From Phenylobacterium sp. SCN 70-31 (GTDB lineage: Bacteria; Pseudomonadota; Alphaproteobacteria; Caulobacterales; Caulobacteraceae): DNA of 64,000 nucleotides. Location: assembly GCF_001724605.1 (NCBI RefSeq), contig NZ_MEEX01000019.1, positions 56,416 through 120,415 of the forward strand, written 5' to 3'. Under the pieces are notes generated by a model that was not told where the DNA came from, searched no databases, and saw nothing but the letters and a program-made list of their open reading frames with translations. Each line of letters starts with the position of its first letter. The first letter of the stretch is position 1. The translations under genes were made by a program, and so were the position numbers. This document shows, in pieces, positions 33,587 to 41,281 of the stretch.

Positions 33587-35607
33587 TTCGCGCCCTTCCC
33601 GACCAGATCCGCCGTCATGCCGCTGAAGGCCAGGTCGAACAGTTCGCCCCCCGTTCGGCCACCACGCGCCATGCGGATGATCTCGCCCGAGGCGAAGACC
33701 TCGGCGAGGGCCGTCTCGTCGGGGAGCACGACGCCCCGGCCGGACGCCGCGAAGGCCGCCACGTTGCCGCTGTCGGGACCGGTCAGGACGGCCGCGCCCC
33801 CGGCCGCCGCCTCGTAGGCCGTGAACGAGAAGGTCTCCCGGCACAGGGGCCAGATCAGCGCGATATCCACCTCCAGGTCCTCGACGGCGTCGCGCATCGC
33901 GAGCGGCTGTTCCACGCTCACCACGACCGGGTGGAAGTCCGCCGGCGCGGCCGGATCGGGGCGTCCGCCGAGGTGCACGAAATCGTAGCGGGGATCGTCG
34001 GCGAACCTCTGGGCCAGATCGCGGAACACGGGCCAGCCTTTCAACGCCGCCGGCATGCCCAGGAAAGCGGTTCGGAGCACGCCGGTCCGCGGCCCGCCGG
34101 CCCCGGTTCGAGGCGTCAGCTCGGCGTGCGGCAGCACCACGGCGCCCGTCGCAGGCAGGTCGGTGCGTGCGCGCCAGAAATCCAGCGTCACCCGCGAGGG
34201 TGCGACCACGGTAAGGGCCAGGCGCTCGAACAGGCGTCGGTGCGCCGTCTCGTGGCGGGCGCGGAAGGGGCCATAGTCGCAGACGCCGCAGGCCGGGCTG
34301 TCGGCCGGCGGCGCGCCGCAATCCTCGACGTCGTTGCGGACCAGATGGACGCCCGCGCACACGCTGGCGAAATCGTGCAGCCAGAAGAAGCCCGCCGACA
34401 GTCCCGCCGCCGCCAGGATATCGGCCGTGGCGTCGGCGTCGTGGCCCAGCAGGCTGTGCACCGCGAAGGTGCGCCGGCCCCCGGTCGTCGCCGCGTCCGC
34501 CAGCGCGCGGGCGACGGCCCGAGACGGATGGACACCCAGGCTGACGCCATCCAGCAGCACGCCCAACAGACCCGGCTCCTCCGGCGTCCGAACCATCGGC
34601 CAGGGCGATGCCGGATAGAGGTGGAGGTGCGCCACGCCCGCCGCAGCGAATCCGGCGCTCTCGCGTCGCACGCAGGCCTGGAGCCCCCCCGAATTCCGCA
34701 CATAGTCATCGTGGCTGAAGGTCACGTGCAGGTCGCGCAACCGCCCCAATCCCTCGGCCAGCCGTTCCGGCGCGTCGGGACGCAGACGCGCCGCCGCGTC
34801 CCGCGCGTCGTCCAGGCGGCCAGCCGCCGGCCGGGCCCGCGACAGGATCTCGTAGCGGAATCCCAGGTCGATCTTCGCCGCACGTCCCTCGGCCCGGCCG
34901 GCCATGACGTAGTGGACGAAGGGATTGAGGCCGCTGGCGGCGACGTCGGGATGCGCCTCCAGATAGTCGCGCACCGAGAACCGCGGCGACGGATCGCGTC
35001 CCTCCCGCCAGCCGGTCCGCAGGAAGTGGTCGAGAGGGTCCATCCCCGACGCCGCGATGTCGGGATTCACCGCCAGATAGTAGGCGGCGTCGAAGTCGGC
35101 GCCGACGACCGCCCGCTGGTCGGAGAGGTTGGGCGCACCCGCGCCGGCGACGCCCCCCCGTCGGCCCGGCCCGTCACCCTGCGCAACGTCTTGCCAGGCG
35201 GGCGGCGCCCAGCCGGAGGCCCCCAAATAGTCCCAGGCATGCGGCGACGCGGCGACCTCGCGCCCCTGAAAGCGGCCTTCCAGAAGATAGTGGGCGAAGG
35301 GACCACCCTCCGCCTCGGCCGCATCGGGATGATCGCGCCGATAGGCCTCGGTCGAAAACCAGGGCGCCGGATCGCGCCCCTCCGCCTCGCCGGCCATCCG
35401 GTAGTGCCACAGCGCGTCCATCCCGGCCGGCAGGTCGGTGTAGACCGCACGATAGAACCGCGCATCGAAGGCGACGGCCACGGCGCGATAGCCGATCTCG
35501 GTGCGAGGGCGGTCGTGGGCGAGGGCGACGAGGGGGGCCATCAAGGCCTTGAAGCTCCGGAAACGGTCGGGGACGGCCGGGGGCGCCGCGAGGCTGACAT
35601 GCAACAT
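33583..35607 (-). CDS. Glycosyltransferase (GT4-like) with N-terminal YPDV-HYL modules, copy 1
   Basis: A 674-residue (from ATG 35607) paralogue of the downstream 534-residue enzyme, with about four N-terminal modules, including 'YYLAVNPDIAASGMDPLDHFL' and 'YLEAHPDVAASGLNPFVHYV', then the same GT-B region: 'LHVTFSHDDYVRNSGGLQACVRRE', Cys motif 'DCGAPPADSPACGVC', and donor-site block 'PLCRETFSFTAYEAAAGGAAVLTGPDSGNV'. The start is uncertain: ATG 35607 has a poor ribosome site, while ATG 35541 is the next candidate with GGAG 15 bases upstream. It begins a four-gene coupled operon and diverges from the sulfotransferase-like gene 82 bp away. Confidence 0.8.
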   Translation of the reverse strand: MLHVSLAAPPAVPDRFRSFKALMAPLVALAHDRPRTEIGYRAVAVAFDARFYRAVYTDLPAGMDALWHYRMAGEAEGRDPAPWFSTEAYRRDHPDAAEAEGGPFAHYLLEGRFQGREVAASPHAWDYLGASGWAPPAWQDVAQGDGPGRRGGVAGAGAPNLSDQRAVVGADFDAAYYLAVNPDIAASGMDPLDHFLRTGWREGRDPSPRFSVRDYLEAHPDVAASGLNPFVHYVMAGRAEGRAAKIDLGFRYEILSRARPAAGRLDDARDAAARLRPDAPERLAEGLGRLRDLHVTFSHDDYVRNSGGLQACVRRESAGFAAAGVAHLHLYPASPWPMVRTPEEPGLLGVLLDGVSLGVHPSRAVARALADAATTGGRRTFAVHSLLGHDADATADILAAAGLSAGFFWLHDFASVCAGVHLVRNDVEDCGAPPADSPACGVCDYGPFRARHETAHRRLFERLALTVVAPSRVTLDFWRARTDLPATGAVVLPHAELTPRTGAGGPRTGVLRTAFLGMPAALKGWPVFRDLAQRFADDPRYDFVHLGGRPDPAAPADFHPVVVSVEQPLAMRDAVEDLEVDIALIWPLCRETFSFTAYEAAAGGAAVLTGPDSGNVAAFAASGRGVVLPDETALAEVFASGEIIRMARGGRTGGELFDLAFSGMTADLVGKGAK

Positions 35608-35689
35608 GTGGCAGGGGGGATCAACCTCGGCCCGTCCGGCGCGATCGGCGCTTGCAGGCGCGACGGTCGGCCCGTACCACCCGCATGGC

Positions 35690-36763
35690 ATGAGCAAGAC
35701 GGCCGCCCCTTCGAAGCCACGCACCGCCTATCTGGTGCTGGGCATGCACCGCTCGGGCACCTCGGCGGTGACGCAGCTCCTGGCGCTGGCCGGCGCGACC
35801 CTGCCCGCCAACGTGATGCCGGGGGACGAGCATAACGCCAAGGGGTACTTCGAGCCCTGGAAGATCGCGATCTTCAACGACGAGCGCCTGCGGGCGGGCG
35901 GCTCGGCCTGGGACGACCCGTTCGCATTTCCCTATGCGCCGCTGCCGGCCGACGACGAGGACGCCTGGGTCGAACGGGCCACCGCGTTGTTCGACGAGGA
36001 GTTCCCCAAGACGCCCTGGCCGCTGATGAAGGACCCCCGCGCCACCGTCCTGCTGCCCCTTTGGCGCCGGGTGCTGGATGCGCGCGGCGTGGCGGCCCGC
36101 TGCGTGATTCCCGTGCGTCACCCCCTGGCCGTCGCCGGCTCGCTGCGCCGGCGCGACGGGTTCGCGGCCGAGAAGTCGGTGCTGGTCTGGAGCGCCTACA
36201 TGCTGGCGGCCGAGGCCTATACCCGCGACCTGCCCCGGGCCTTCGTCGGCTACGACGCCCTGCTCGCCGACTGGCGAGCCGAGACAGCCCGGATCGAGGC
36301 GGCGCACGGCGCGCACCTGCCGCGTCTGACCGAGGCGGCGGGCAAGCGCATCGACAGGTTCCTGACTCCCGAACTCCGCCACAACGCGGGCGAGGACGGC
36401 CTCAAAGGCCTGGGTTGGGCCGGCGAGATCGCGGCGCAGGTTCTGGCCTGGTTCCAGGCGCGCGCGGCAGGCGAAACGCCTGGCCCCCAAGCCCTCGACG
36501 CCGCGGCGGCCCGCCTGGCCGAACGCCGCCGCGAGATCGGGCCCCTGGTCTCGCCGATGGCCCGCGACCTCGCCGCCGTCCGCATCGAGCTGGCCGACGC
36601 CCGCGCCCGCCTTCAGGTCGCCGAAGGGCTGGAGGCCGAACTGCGCGCGCTCACCCGCCGGCTGGAGGACGGCTGGCGCGCCGACCAGCGGAACCTCGAC
36701 ACCGCCCTTCAGCTCCTCGATCGCATCGACGCCGAAGCGTCCGAGGCCCTGGCCCGCAAGTGA
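35690..36763 (+). CDS. Sulfotransferase-like protein with C-terminal helical tail
   Basis: A 357-residue protein. 'YLVLGMHRSGTSAVTQLLALAGA' (about 13-35) is the P-loop-like phosphosulfate motif of the sulfotransferase superfamily, and 'VIPVRHPLAVAGSLRRRDG' is the 3'-phosphate region. 'NAKGYFEPWKIAIFND' and 'WPLMKDPRATVLLPLW' are blocks shared by bacterial surface-glycan members. The last ~70 residues ('AAVRIELADARARLQVAEGLEAELRALTRRLED') are predicted coiled coil and may mediate oligomerisation. ATG 35690 begins the homology. A methyltransferase gene follows after 7 bp. Sulfate transfer to a surface glycan is inferred. Confidence 0.8.
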   Translation: MSKTAAPSKPRTAYLVLGMHRSGTSAVTQLLALAGATLPANVMPGDEHNAKGYFEPWKIAIFNDERLRAGGSAWDDPFAFPYAPLPADDEDAWVERATALFDEEFPKTPWPLMKDPRATVLLPLWRRVLDARGVAARCVIPVRHPLAVAGSLRRRDGFAAEKSVLVWSAYMLAAEAYTRDLPRAFVGYDALLADWRAETARIEAAHGAHLPRLTEAAGKRIDRFLTPELRHNAGEDGLKGLGWAGEIAAQVLAWFQARAAGETPGPQALDAAAARLAERRREIGPLVSPMARDLAAVRIELADARARLQVAEGLEAELRALTRRLEDGWRADQRNLDTALQLLDRIDAEASEALARK

Positions 36764-36770
36764 GTCCCCC

Positions 36771-37532
36771 ATGACCCTCGACGCCGCGCTCGCGCGCTTC
36801 CCCAAGACCCGCCCGCCCCTGCCGCCGAGGCTCGCGGAGATCTATGCGCAGCAGTACGCCGAGAACCGGGCCGGCGGCAGCACCGCCGCCTCGCTCTCGC
36901 AGCGCCTGGAACGCTGGATGCACCGGCAGGTCGCCGCCGACGTCGCCGGGGGCGAGGCTCGCCCGACGCTCGAAGTCGGGGCCGGCAACCTGAATCAGCT
37001 CCCCTTCGAGCCCGCCGGCGCGCCCTACGACATCGTCGAGCCGTTCGCCGAACTCTACGCCGGCTCGCCACACCAGGCGCGGGTGCGCGACGCCTTCGCA
37101 GACATCGCCGACGTCCCCGCCGACCGTCGCTACGACCGGATCGTGAGCATCGCCGCCCTGGAGCACGTCTGCGACCTGCCCGTGCTGCTGGCGCGCTCGG
37201 CGCTTCTGCTGACGCCCTCGGGCGTATTCCGGGCGGCGATCCCCTCGGAAGGCGGGCTGCTGTGGCGGTTGGGCTGGTCCATGACCACCGGCCTGGAGTT
37301 CCGCCTGCGCTACGGCCTGAACTACGGCCAGCTCATGGCCCACGAGCACGTCAACGACGCAGCCGAGATCGAGCGGCTGGTCCGGGCGATGTTCGACGAC
37401 GTGAACGTCCGCGCGTTCGGCCTGGGCCGCCAGCTCTCGCTCTACCGCTTCATCGAGGCCCGCCGCCCGCGGCCCGAGACCGCACGCGCCTGGCTGTCGC
37501 GCTTCGACCAGGGCGGCGCCATCGCAACGTAG
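36771..37532 (+). CDS. Class I SAM-dependent methyltransferase
   Basis: A 253-residue cytoplasmic methyltransferase. SAM-binding motif I is 'PTLEVGAGNLNQLPF' (about 64-78); motif IV/post region 'YDRIVSIAALEHVCDLPVLLARSALLLTPSGVFRAAIPSEGG' follows the usual beta4-beta5 order with 'LEH' in place. Its start, 7 bp after the sulfotransferase-like gene, suggests one transcript. It probably methylates a glycan sugar or a terminal residue that stops chain growth, as such enzymes do in ABC-exported O-antigens, but no acceptor is visible. Its 3' end overlaps the convergent membrane-protein gene by 91 bases. Confidence 0.78.
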   Translation: MTLDAALARFPKTRPPLPPRLAEIYAQQYAENRAGGSTAASLSQRLERWMHRQVAADVAGGEARPTLEVGAGNLNQLPFEPAGAPYDIVEPFAELYAGSPHQARVRDAFADIADVPADRRYDRIVSIAALEHVCDLPVLLARSALLLTPSGVFRAAIPSEGGLLWRLGWSMTTGLEFRLRYGLNYGQLMAHEHVNDAAEIERLVRAMFDDVNVRAFGLGRQLSLYRFIEARRPRPETARAWLSRFDQGGAIAT

Positions 37533-38863
37533 AGCAGCCCGGTCATCGCGGCGATGTCCAGCAGGTAGAGGTAGCGGTAGTCGCAGGCCAGCGAGATCAC
37601 GAAGAAGCTGGCGGTGAACGCCAGCGCGCCGCCCATGAACGCCGCCATCGCCCAGTCCGCGGGCGTCCGCCGGATGAGAACGAGCAATCCCACGGCCAGA
37701 GCGATGACCGCATAGGTGATGTGCGAATAGGCCGGGGTGTCCAGGAACCACGTCACATAATTGTAGAGCCGGGTGTCGCCCACGGCCCGCCGGGGCGGCA
37801 TCCGAAGGTCGTTCAGCGCGAAATCCGGGCCGGCGACGCCGACGTGCACCGGCAGGCAACGGTCGATGACCGGCGTCGCGAACACCCATCGGAAGGCGTC
37901 GGCGCGGGTGGCGAGATAGACGGCCGGCTCGCGGACGATCAGGTCCAGCCACTCGGCCCGGATCACCGCATCCGGCGCCTGTCCCAGGCGCGCCCCGAAC
38001 GCCCGGTCGGCCATCAGCGTATCGACCCGCTCCGGCGAGTAGAGGTCACGCGCCCGCGCCCGCACCAGATCGTCGAGGGTGGGATCGAAGGCGTCCAGGT
38101 GGGACAACGGCAACGGCTCTCGCGCGGCGGCGCCGATGATGTCGTACACCTGCACGATCCGCACGCCCTTGGCGCCGGCGGAATCCGGCCGCGCGCCGAC
38201 GCCCTGGGGCTGGGCGATCACGCTGAGCACGAAGCTCGCGAAGGCGACCGTCGCCACCCACAGCGCCCCGGCCGCCAGCGCCCGACCACGCCCCGCCGAC
38301 CACCCCACCGCGACGATCGCGGCCCCGGCCGCCAGCGCGAGCACAAGGCCGTTCTGGCGCAGAAGGCCCGCCAGGGCGAAGAGGGCCGCCGCCGCGACGA
38401 ACAGGGCCAGCCGCACCAGCACCGGACGCGCCTGCAGCGCGAAGGCGAGCACCACGAAGCCCGCCACGGCGCACTCGGCGAACCAGACGTCCTTCCAGAC
38501 GATGCCGGGGTAGATCAGCGCCTGGGGCAGGAAAATGAGGCCCGCCGCCGCGACGGGGGCCAGCCAGGATGTCCGGCGATGCAGGCCCGCCATCGCCGCC
38601 CAGGCGGCGAACAGGAGCGCGGCGCCGACGCCCATCGCCACGGCCGTCCCGCGATGCAGGCGGTCGGCGAGACCCAGCAGCCAGCCGAAGACCGCCGGGT
38701 TCCAGGTTTCCCGGACACCGAGGCGGCCCTCCCGGAGGGCCAGCACCGAATCGACCGACAGATGGCCCGGCAGGTTGAGCCGCATCACCATCGCATAGGC
38801 CGCAACCAGCACGAGCCACAGCGCCCAGCGCGCGCCGCCGCCAGCCGGCGTCCAGGCGTTCAC
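37442..38863 (-). CDS. Polytopic GT-C-type membrane glycosyltransferase candidate
   Basis: A 473-residue integral membrane protein with about ten to twelve helices. An early extracytoplasmic loop after the first helix contains 'PGHLSVDSVLALREG', whose Asp resembles the catalytic acidic residue in loop 1 of GT-C enzymes (ArnT/PMT-like). A large periplasmic loop spans ~240-360 ('LSHLDAFDPTLDDLV ... YLATRADAFRWVF'). It is the last of three coupled genes (GT2, small flippase, this one), the arrangement of Gtr/Arn systems that move a sugar on polyprenyl phosphate to the periplasm and transfer it. GTG at 38861-38863 overlaps the flippase stop. The exact family is not certain. Confidence 0.7.
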   Translation of the reverse strand: MNAWTPAGGGARWALWLVLVAAYAMVMRLNLPGHLSVDSVLALREGRLGVRETWNPAVFGWLLGLADRLHRGTAVAMGVGAALLFAAWAAMAGLHRRTSWLAPVAAAGLIFLPQALIYPGIVWKDVWFAECAVAGFVVLAFALQARPVLVRLALFVAAAALFALAGLLRQNGLVLALAAGAAIVAVGWSAGRGRALAAGALWVATVAFASFVLSVIAQPQGVGARPDSAGAKGVRIVQVYDIIGAAAREPLPLSHLDAFDPTLDDLVRARARDLYSPERVDTLMADRAFGARLGQAPDAVIRAEWLDLIVREPAVYLATRADAFRWVFATPVIDRCLPVHVGVAGPDFALNDLRMPPRRAVGDTRLYNYVTWFLDTPAYSHITYAVIALAVGLLVLIRRTPADWAMAAFMGGALAFTASFFVISLACDYRYLYLLDIAAMTGLLYVAMAPPWSKRDSQARAVSGRGRRASMKR

Positions 38864-39216
38864 GCGGGACGCACCACGAGGAACAGGCCCGCGATCATCA
38901 GGCTGTAGCCCGCCACCATGCTCCACGTGAACTGCTCCTTGAACACCAGCCAGGCGGCCAGCGGAACCAGGCACGTTCCCGTGAGCGAGAAGGCGTAGGC
39001 GAGCGAGAGCGGCACCCGCGTCAGGATGTAGAACCAGAGCAGCGCGGTCAGGCCGTACCAGGCGAAGGCGCCCAGGAGCGGACCGTTCTGGAGAATACGC
39101 AGCACAAGCGGGCCTTCCAGCCGCGCGTTGAGGACCGCACCCCACTTGAACAGCATCTGGCCCAGCGGCATCGCCAGGGCCAGGGTGGCGCACAGCGCCA
39201 TGTCCTTGGGGCTCAC
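38860..39216 (-). CDS. Small EamA/SMR-type transporter (ArnE/F-like flippase candidate)
   Basis: A 118-residue membrane protein with four predicted helices. 'LGQMLFKWGAVLN' in helix one and 'LPLSLAYAFSLTGTCLVPLAAWLVFKEQ'-like segments in the middle ('VPLSLAYAFSLTG', 'LAAWLVFKEQFTW') match the half-size EamA proteins such as ArnE and ArnF, which flip undecaprenyl-phosphate-aminoarabinose. Being coupled on both sides (GTG start overlapping the GT2 stop, stop overlapping the next GTG), it probably flips the polyprenyl-phosphate sugar made by the GT2. A dimer is likely, since only one half-size gene is present. Confidence 0.82.
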   Translation of the reverse strand: MSPKDMALCATLALAMPLGQMLFKWGAVLNARLEGPLVLRILQNGPLLGAFAWYGLTALLWFYILTRVPLSLAYAFSLTGTCLVPLAAWLVFKEQFTWSMVAGYSLMIAGLFLVVRPA

Positions 39217-40229
39217 GGCGCGCCTTCCTCTGATTCCAGCTCCTTGAGCACGTTCAGATACGGGTGAATCGGACGGCTGGGCACGTTCAGCACATCGAAG
39301 TTCATGGCCTGAAGCAGGAACTGCACGCCGAGGATCACCGGCAGGGCGGCCAGCATGACGACGCCGGCCGAAGCCGCCTGCTCAGGCGCCCGGGTGGCCA
39401 GATAGCTCAGGGCGTAGCCAACGCCGAACAGCAGGAAGAACAGGCCGAACACCAGCTCCAGGCTGGCGGCGTTGAAGTCGCGGACGAAGTACTGACCCAT
39501 GACCCGCTGGGCGAAATTGCGCAGGTGCTTCAGCGCAAAGGGTCCGACGATCTGGCCGATGCGGATGTTCGAGACTTCGTCGGCGTAGCGCGCGGGCATC
39601 GGAACGTCGCGCACCACCGCCCGCAGCGTTCCGAGATGGTAGAGCAGGTCGGTCTCGAAGAAGAAGCGCCGGGATATCCGCTTCTCCATCACCAGCCCCG
39701 CTACGTTCGCCTCGATGGCCGTGTAGCCGTTCGTGGGGTCGAAGATGTTCCAGTAGCCGGTCGAGAGCTTGGCCGCGAAGCTCAGCATCGCGTTTCCCAG
39801 CACGCGGATCGTCGGCATGCTGGTCAGGTGGCTGATCGAGGTGAAACGGTTGCCCTTGGCGTAGTCGGCCTCGCCCAGCAGGATCGGCGCGACGAGCTGG
39901 GCGGCGTAGGACAGATCCATCTGGTCGTCGCCATCGACCTTGACCATCACGCGCGCGCCCCGACGCGCGGCCTCTGCGTATCCCGCCAGCATGGCGCCGC
40001 CGACCCCCTGATTCTTCGGCAGCCGCAGGACCACCACGCGCGGGTCGGTGTTCTCGGCCTCGATGAAGTCGCCCGAGCCGTCCGGACAGGCGTCGTCGAC
40101 ACAGACGATTCCCTCGAACCAGGCCGGCGTCCTGGCGATGACGCGAAGGATATGCCCCCGCACCTTGTAGCAGGGCACGACCAGCCAGACGCCCGCGCCC
40201 TCCAGCGAAACGGTCGGGATTCCGTTCAT
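39213..40229 (-). CDS. Polyprenyl-phosphate glycosyltransferase (GT2, GtrB/ArnC/Dpm1 type)
   Basis: A 338-residue enzyme with a GT2 catalytic domain and a C-terminal membrane anchor of two helices ('LELVFGLFFLLFGVGYALSYLA', 'GVVMLAALPVILGVQFLLQAM'). Catalytic hallmarks are 'WLVVPCYKVRGHI', 'VDDACPDGSGD', 'LPKNQGVGGAMLAGY' and 'MVKVDGDDQMD' (DxD-type). Members transfer a sugar from a nucleotide donor to undecaprenyl phosphate on the cytoplasmic face. ATG 40229 was chosen over an upstream frame without homology. It begins the three-gene module with the flippase and GT-C proteins, and diverges from wzm. Confidence 0.9.
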   Translation of the reverse strand: MNGIPTVSLEGAGVWLVVPCYKVRGHILRVIARTPAWFEGIVCVDDACPDGSGDFIEAENTDPRVVVLRLPKNQGVGGAMLAGYAEAARRGARVMVKVDGDDQMDLSYAAQLVAPILLGEADYAKGNRFTSISHLTSMPTIRVLGNAMLSFAAKLSTGYWNIFDPTNGYTAIEANVAGLVMEKRISRRFFFETDLLYHLGTLRAVVRDVPMPARYADEVSNIRIGQIVGPFALKHLRNFAQRVMGQYFVRDFNAASLELVFGLFFLLFGVGYALSYLATRAPEQAASAGVVMLAALPVILGVQFLLQAMNFDVLNVPSRPIHPYLNVLKELESEEGAP

Positions 40230-40380
40230 GTCACGGGCGATCCGGTCAGGGGCCGGTCTTGCAGGGGTTTGGGCCACGCGCCCGGCTAACACGCCCGTCG
40301 CGTCGTGGCAAAACGCCCTCGGCCGCCTGCCGAACCGGGGCCATCCTTGCGCCCGAATCCCGCGGCTGATACCTCGCCTG

Positions 40381-40444
40381 CCTTCTGTGGTGTCCGCCTT
40401 CCGTCGGGCCACCCTTCTGCCGGACCCGCCTTCTGTCGAGAGAG
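40381..40444 (+). repeat. 16-bp tandem repeat, four imperfect copies, before wzm
   Basis: Four head-to-tail 16-bp units start at 40381, 40397, 40413 and 40429. Each begins CCTTCTGT or a one-base variant (CCTTCCGT, CCTTCTGC); the second half is looser (e.g. CGGGCCAC, CGGACCCG). The last unit runs into the ribosome site (GAGAGAGG) of wzm at 40448. It lies in the ~218-bp divergent gap between the GT2 gene and wzm, so it could be a transcription factor array, an attenuation leader or a slippage-prone tract. Confidence 0.7.
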
Positions 40445-40447
40445 GCC

Positions 40448-41281
40448 ATGCAAACCGCCACCCACATGCTGCGGACGGGGCAGCGCGGCGCGCTGTTCCA
40501 GCTTCAGATGGCGCAGCGGGATCTGCGGAACTCGTTCGGGCGGATCGGGCTGGCCTGGTCGCTCGCCACGCACGACGTGAAGTCCCGCTATCGCGGATCG
40601 GTCCTCGGCCCGTTCTGGATCACGCTCTCGATGGGGCTGATGGTGCTGGGCATCGGCATCCTGTACGCGAGCCTCTTCAACATCCCGCTGGCGCAGTTCC
40701 TGCCCTATGTGGCGCTCGGCATCGTCTTCTTCGGGGTCATGACCGGCGTCATCAACGAAGGGTGCGAGGCCTTCGTGCTGGCGTCGGGGATCCTCTCCCA
40801 GACCAACCTGCCGATGCTGACCTTCGTCTGGCGCACGGTCTTTCGGAACCTGATCAACCTCGCCCACCACATGGTCATCGTCGTGGCGATGCTCACCCTC
40901 TACGGCTACTGGGGAAAGGCCGACATCCCTCTCGCCATTCTGGGCGTCCTGCTGATGCTGATGAACGTGAGCTGGGCGTCACTGCTCGCGGGGATCGCGT
41001 CGGCGCGCTACCGCGACGTCCCCCAGATCGTGGTCTCGATCATGCAGTTCGCGATCTTCATGACCCCGGTGTTCTGGCTGCCCGACCGCTTCGGCAAGCA
41101 CCAGGTCTTCCTCGACTACAATCCGTTCTACCACCTCCTCCACGCCGTCCGCGGACCGATGCTGGGACAGCCGGTGTCGGGCCTGACCTACACCGTGCTG
41201 ATCGCGATGGCGCTGGTCGGCTGGACCCTGGCCTTCCTCATCTTCGCCCGCACGCGCCGGCGGCTGGTGCACTACCTATGA
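40448..41281 (+). CDS. wzm: O-antigen/polysaccharide ABC exporter, permease subunit
   Basis: A 277-residue ABC-2 type permease with six predicted helices. The N-terminal amphipathic region 'GLAWSLATHDVKSRYRGSVLGPFWITLSMG' is the classic Wzm/KpsM/TagG motif before helix one, and the C-terminal 'YNPFYHLLHAVRGPMLG' is the conserved NPxxxxxxxxR block. It forms a dimer that, with two ATPase subunits, moves lipid-linked polysaccharide across the inner membrane. The stop overlaps the ATPase gene (ATGA). A 16-bp tandem repeat lies just upstream. Confidence 0.92.
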   Translation: MQTATHMLRTGQRGALFQLQMAQRDLRNSFGRIGLAWSLATHDVKSRYRGSVLGPFWITLSMGLMVLGIGILYASLFNIPLAQFLPYVALGIVFFGVMTGVINEGCEAFVLASGILSQTNLPMLTFVWRTVFRNLINLAHHMVIVVAMLTLYGYWGKADIPLAILGVLLMLMNVSWASLLAGIASARYRDVPQIVVSIMQFAIFMTPVFWLPDRFGKHQVFLDYNPFYHLLHAVRGPMLGQPVSGLTYTVLIAMALVGWTLAFLIFARTRRRLVHYL

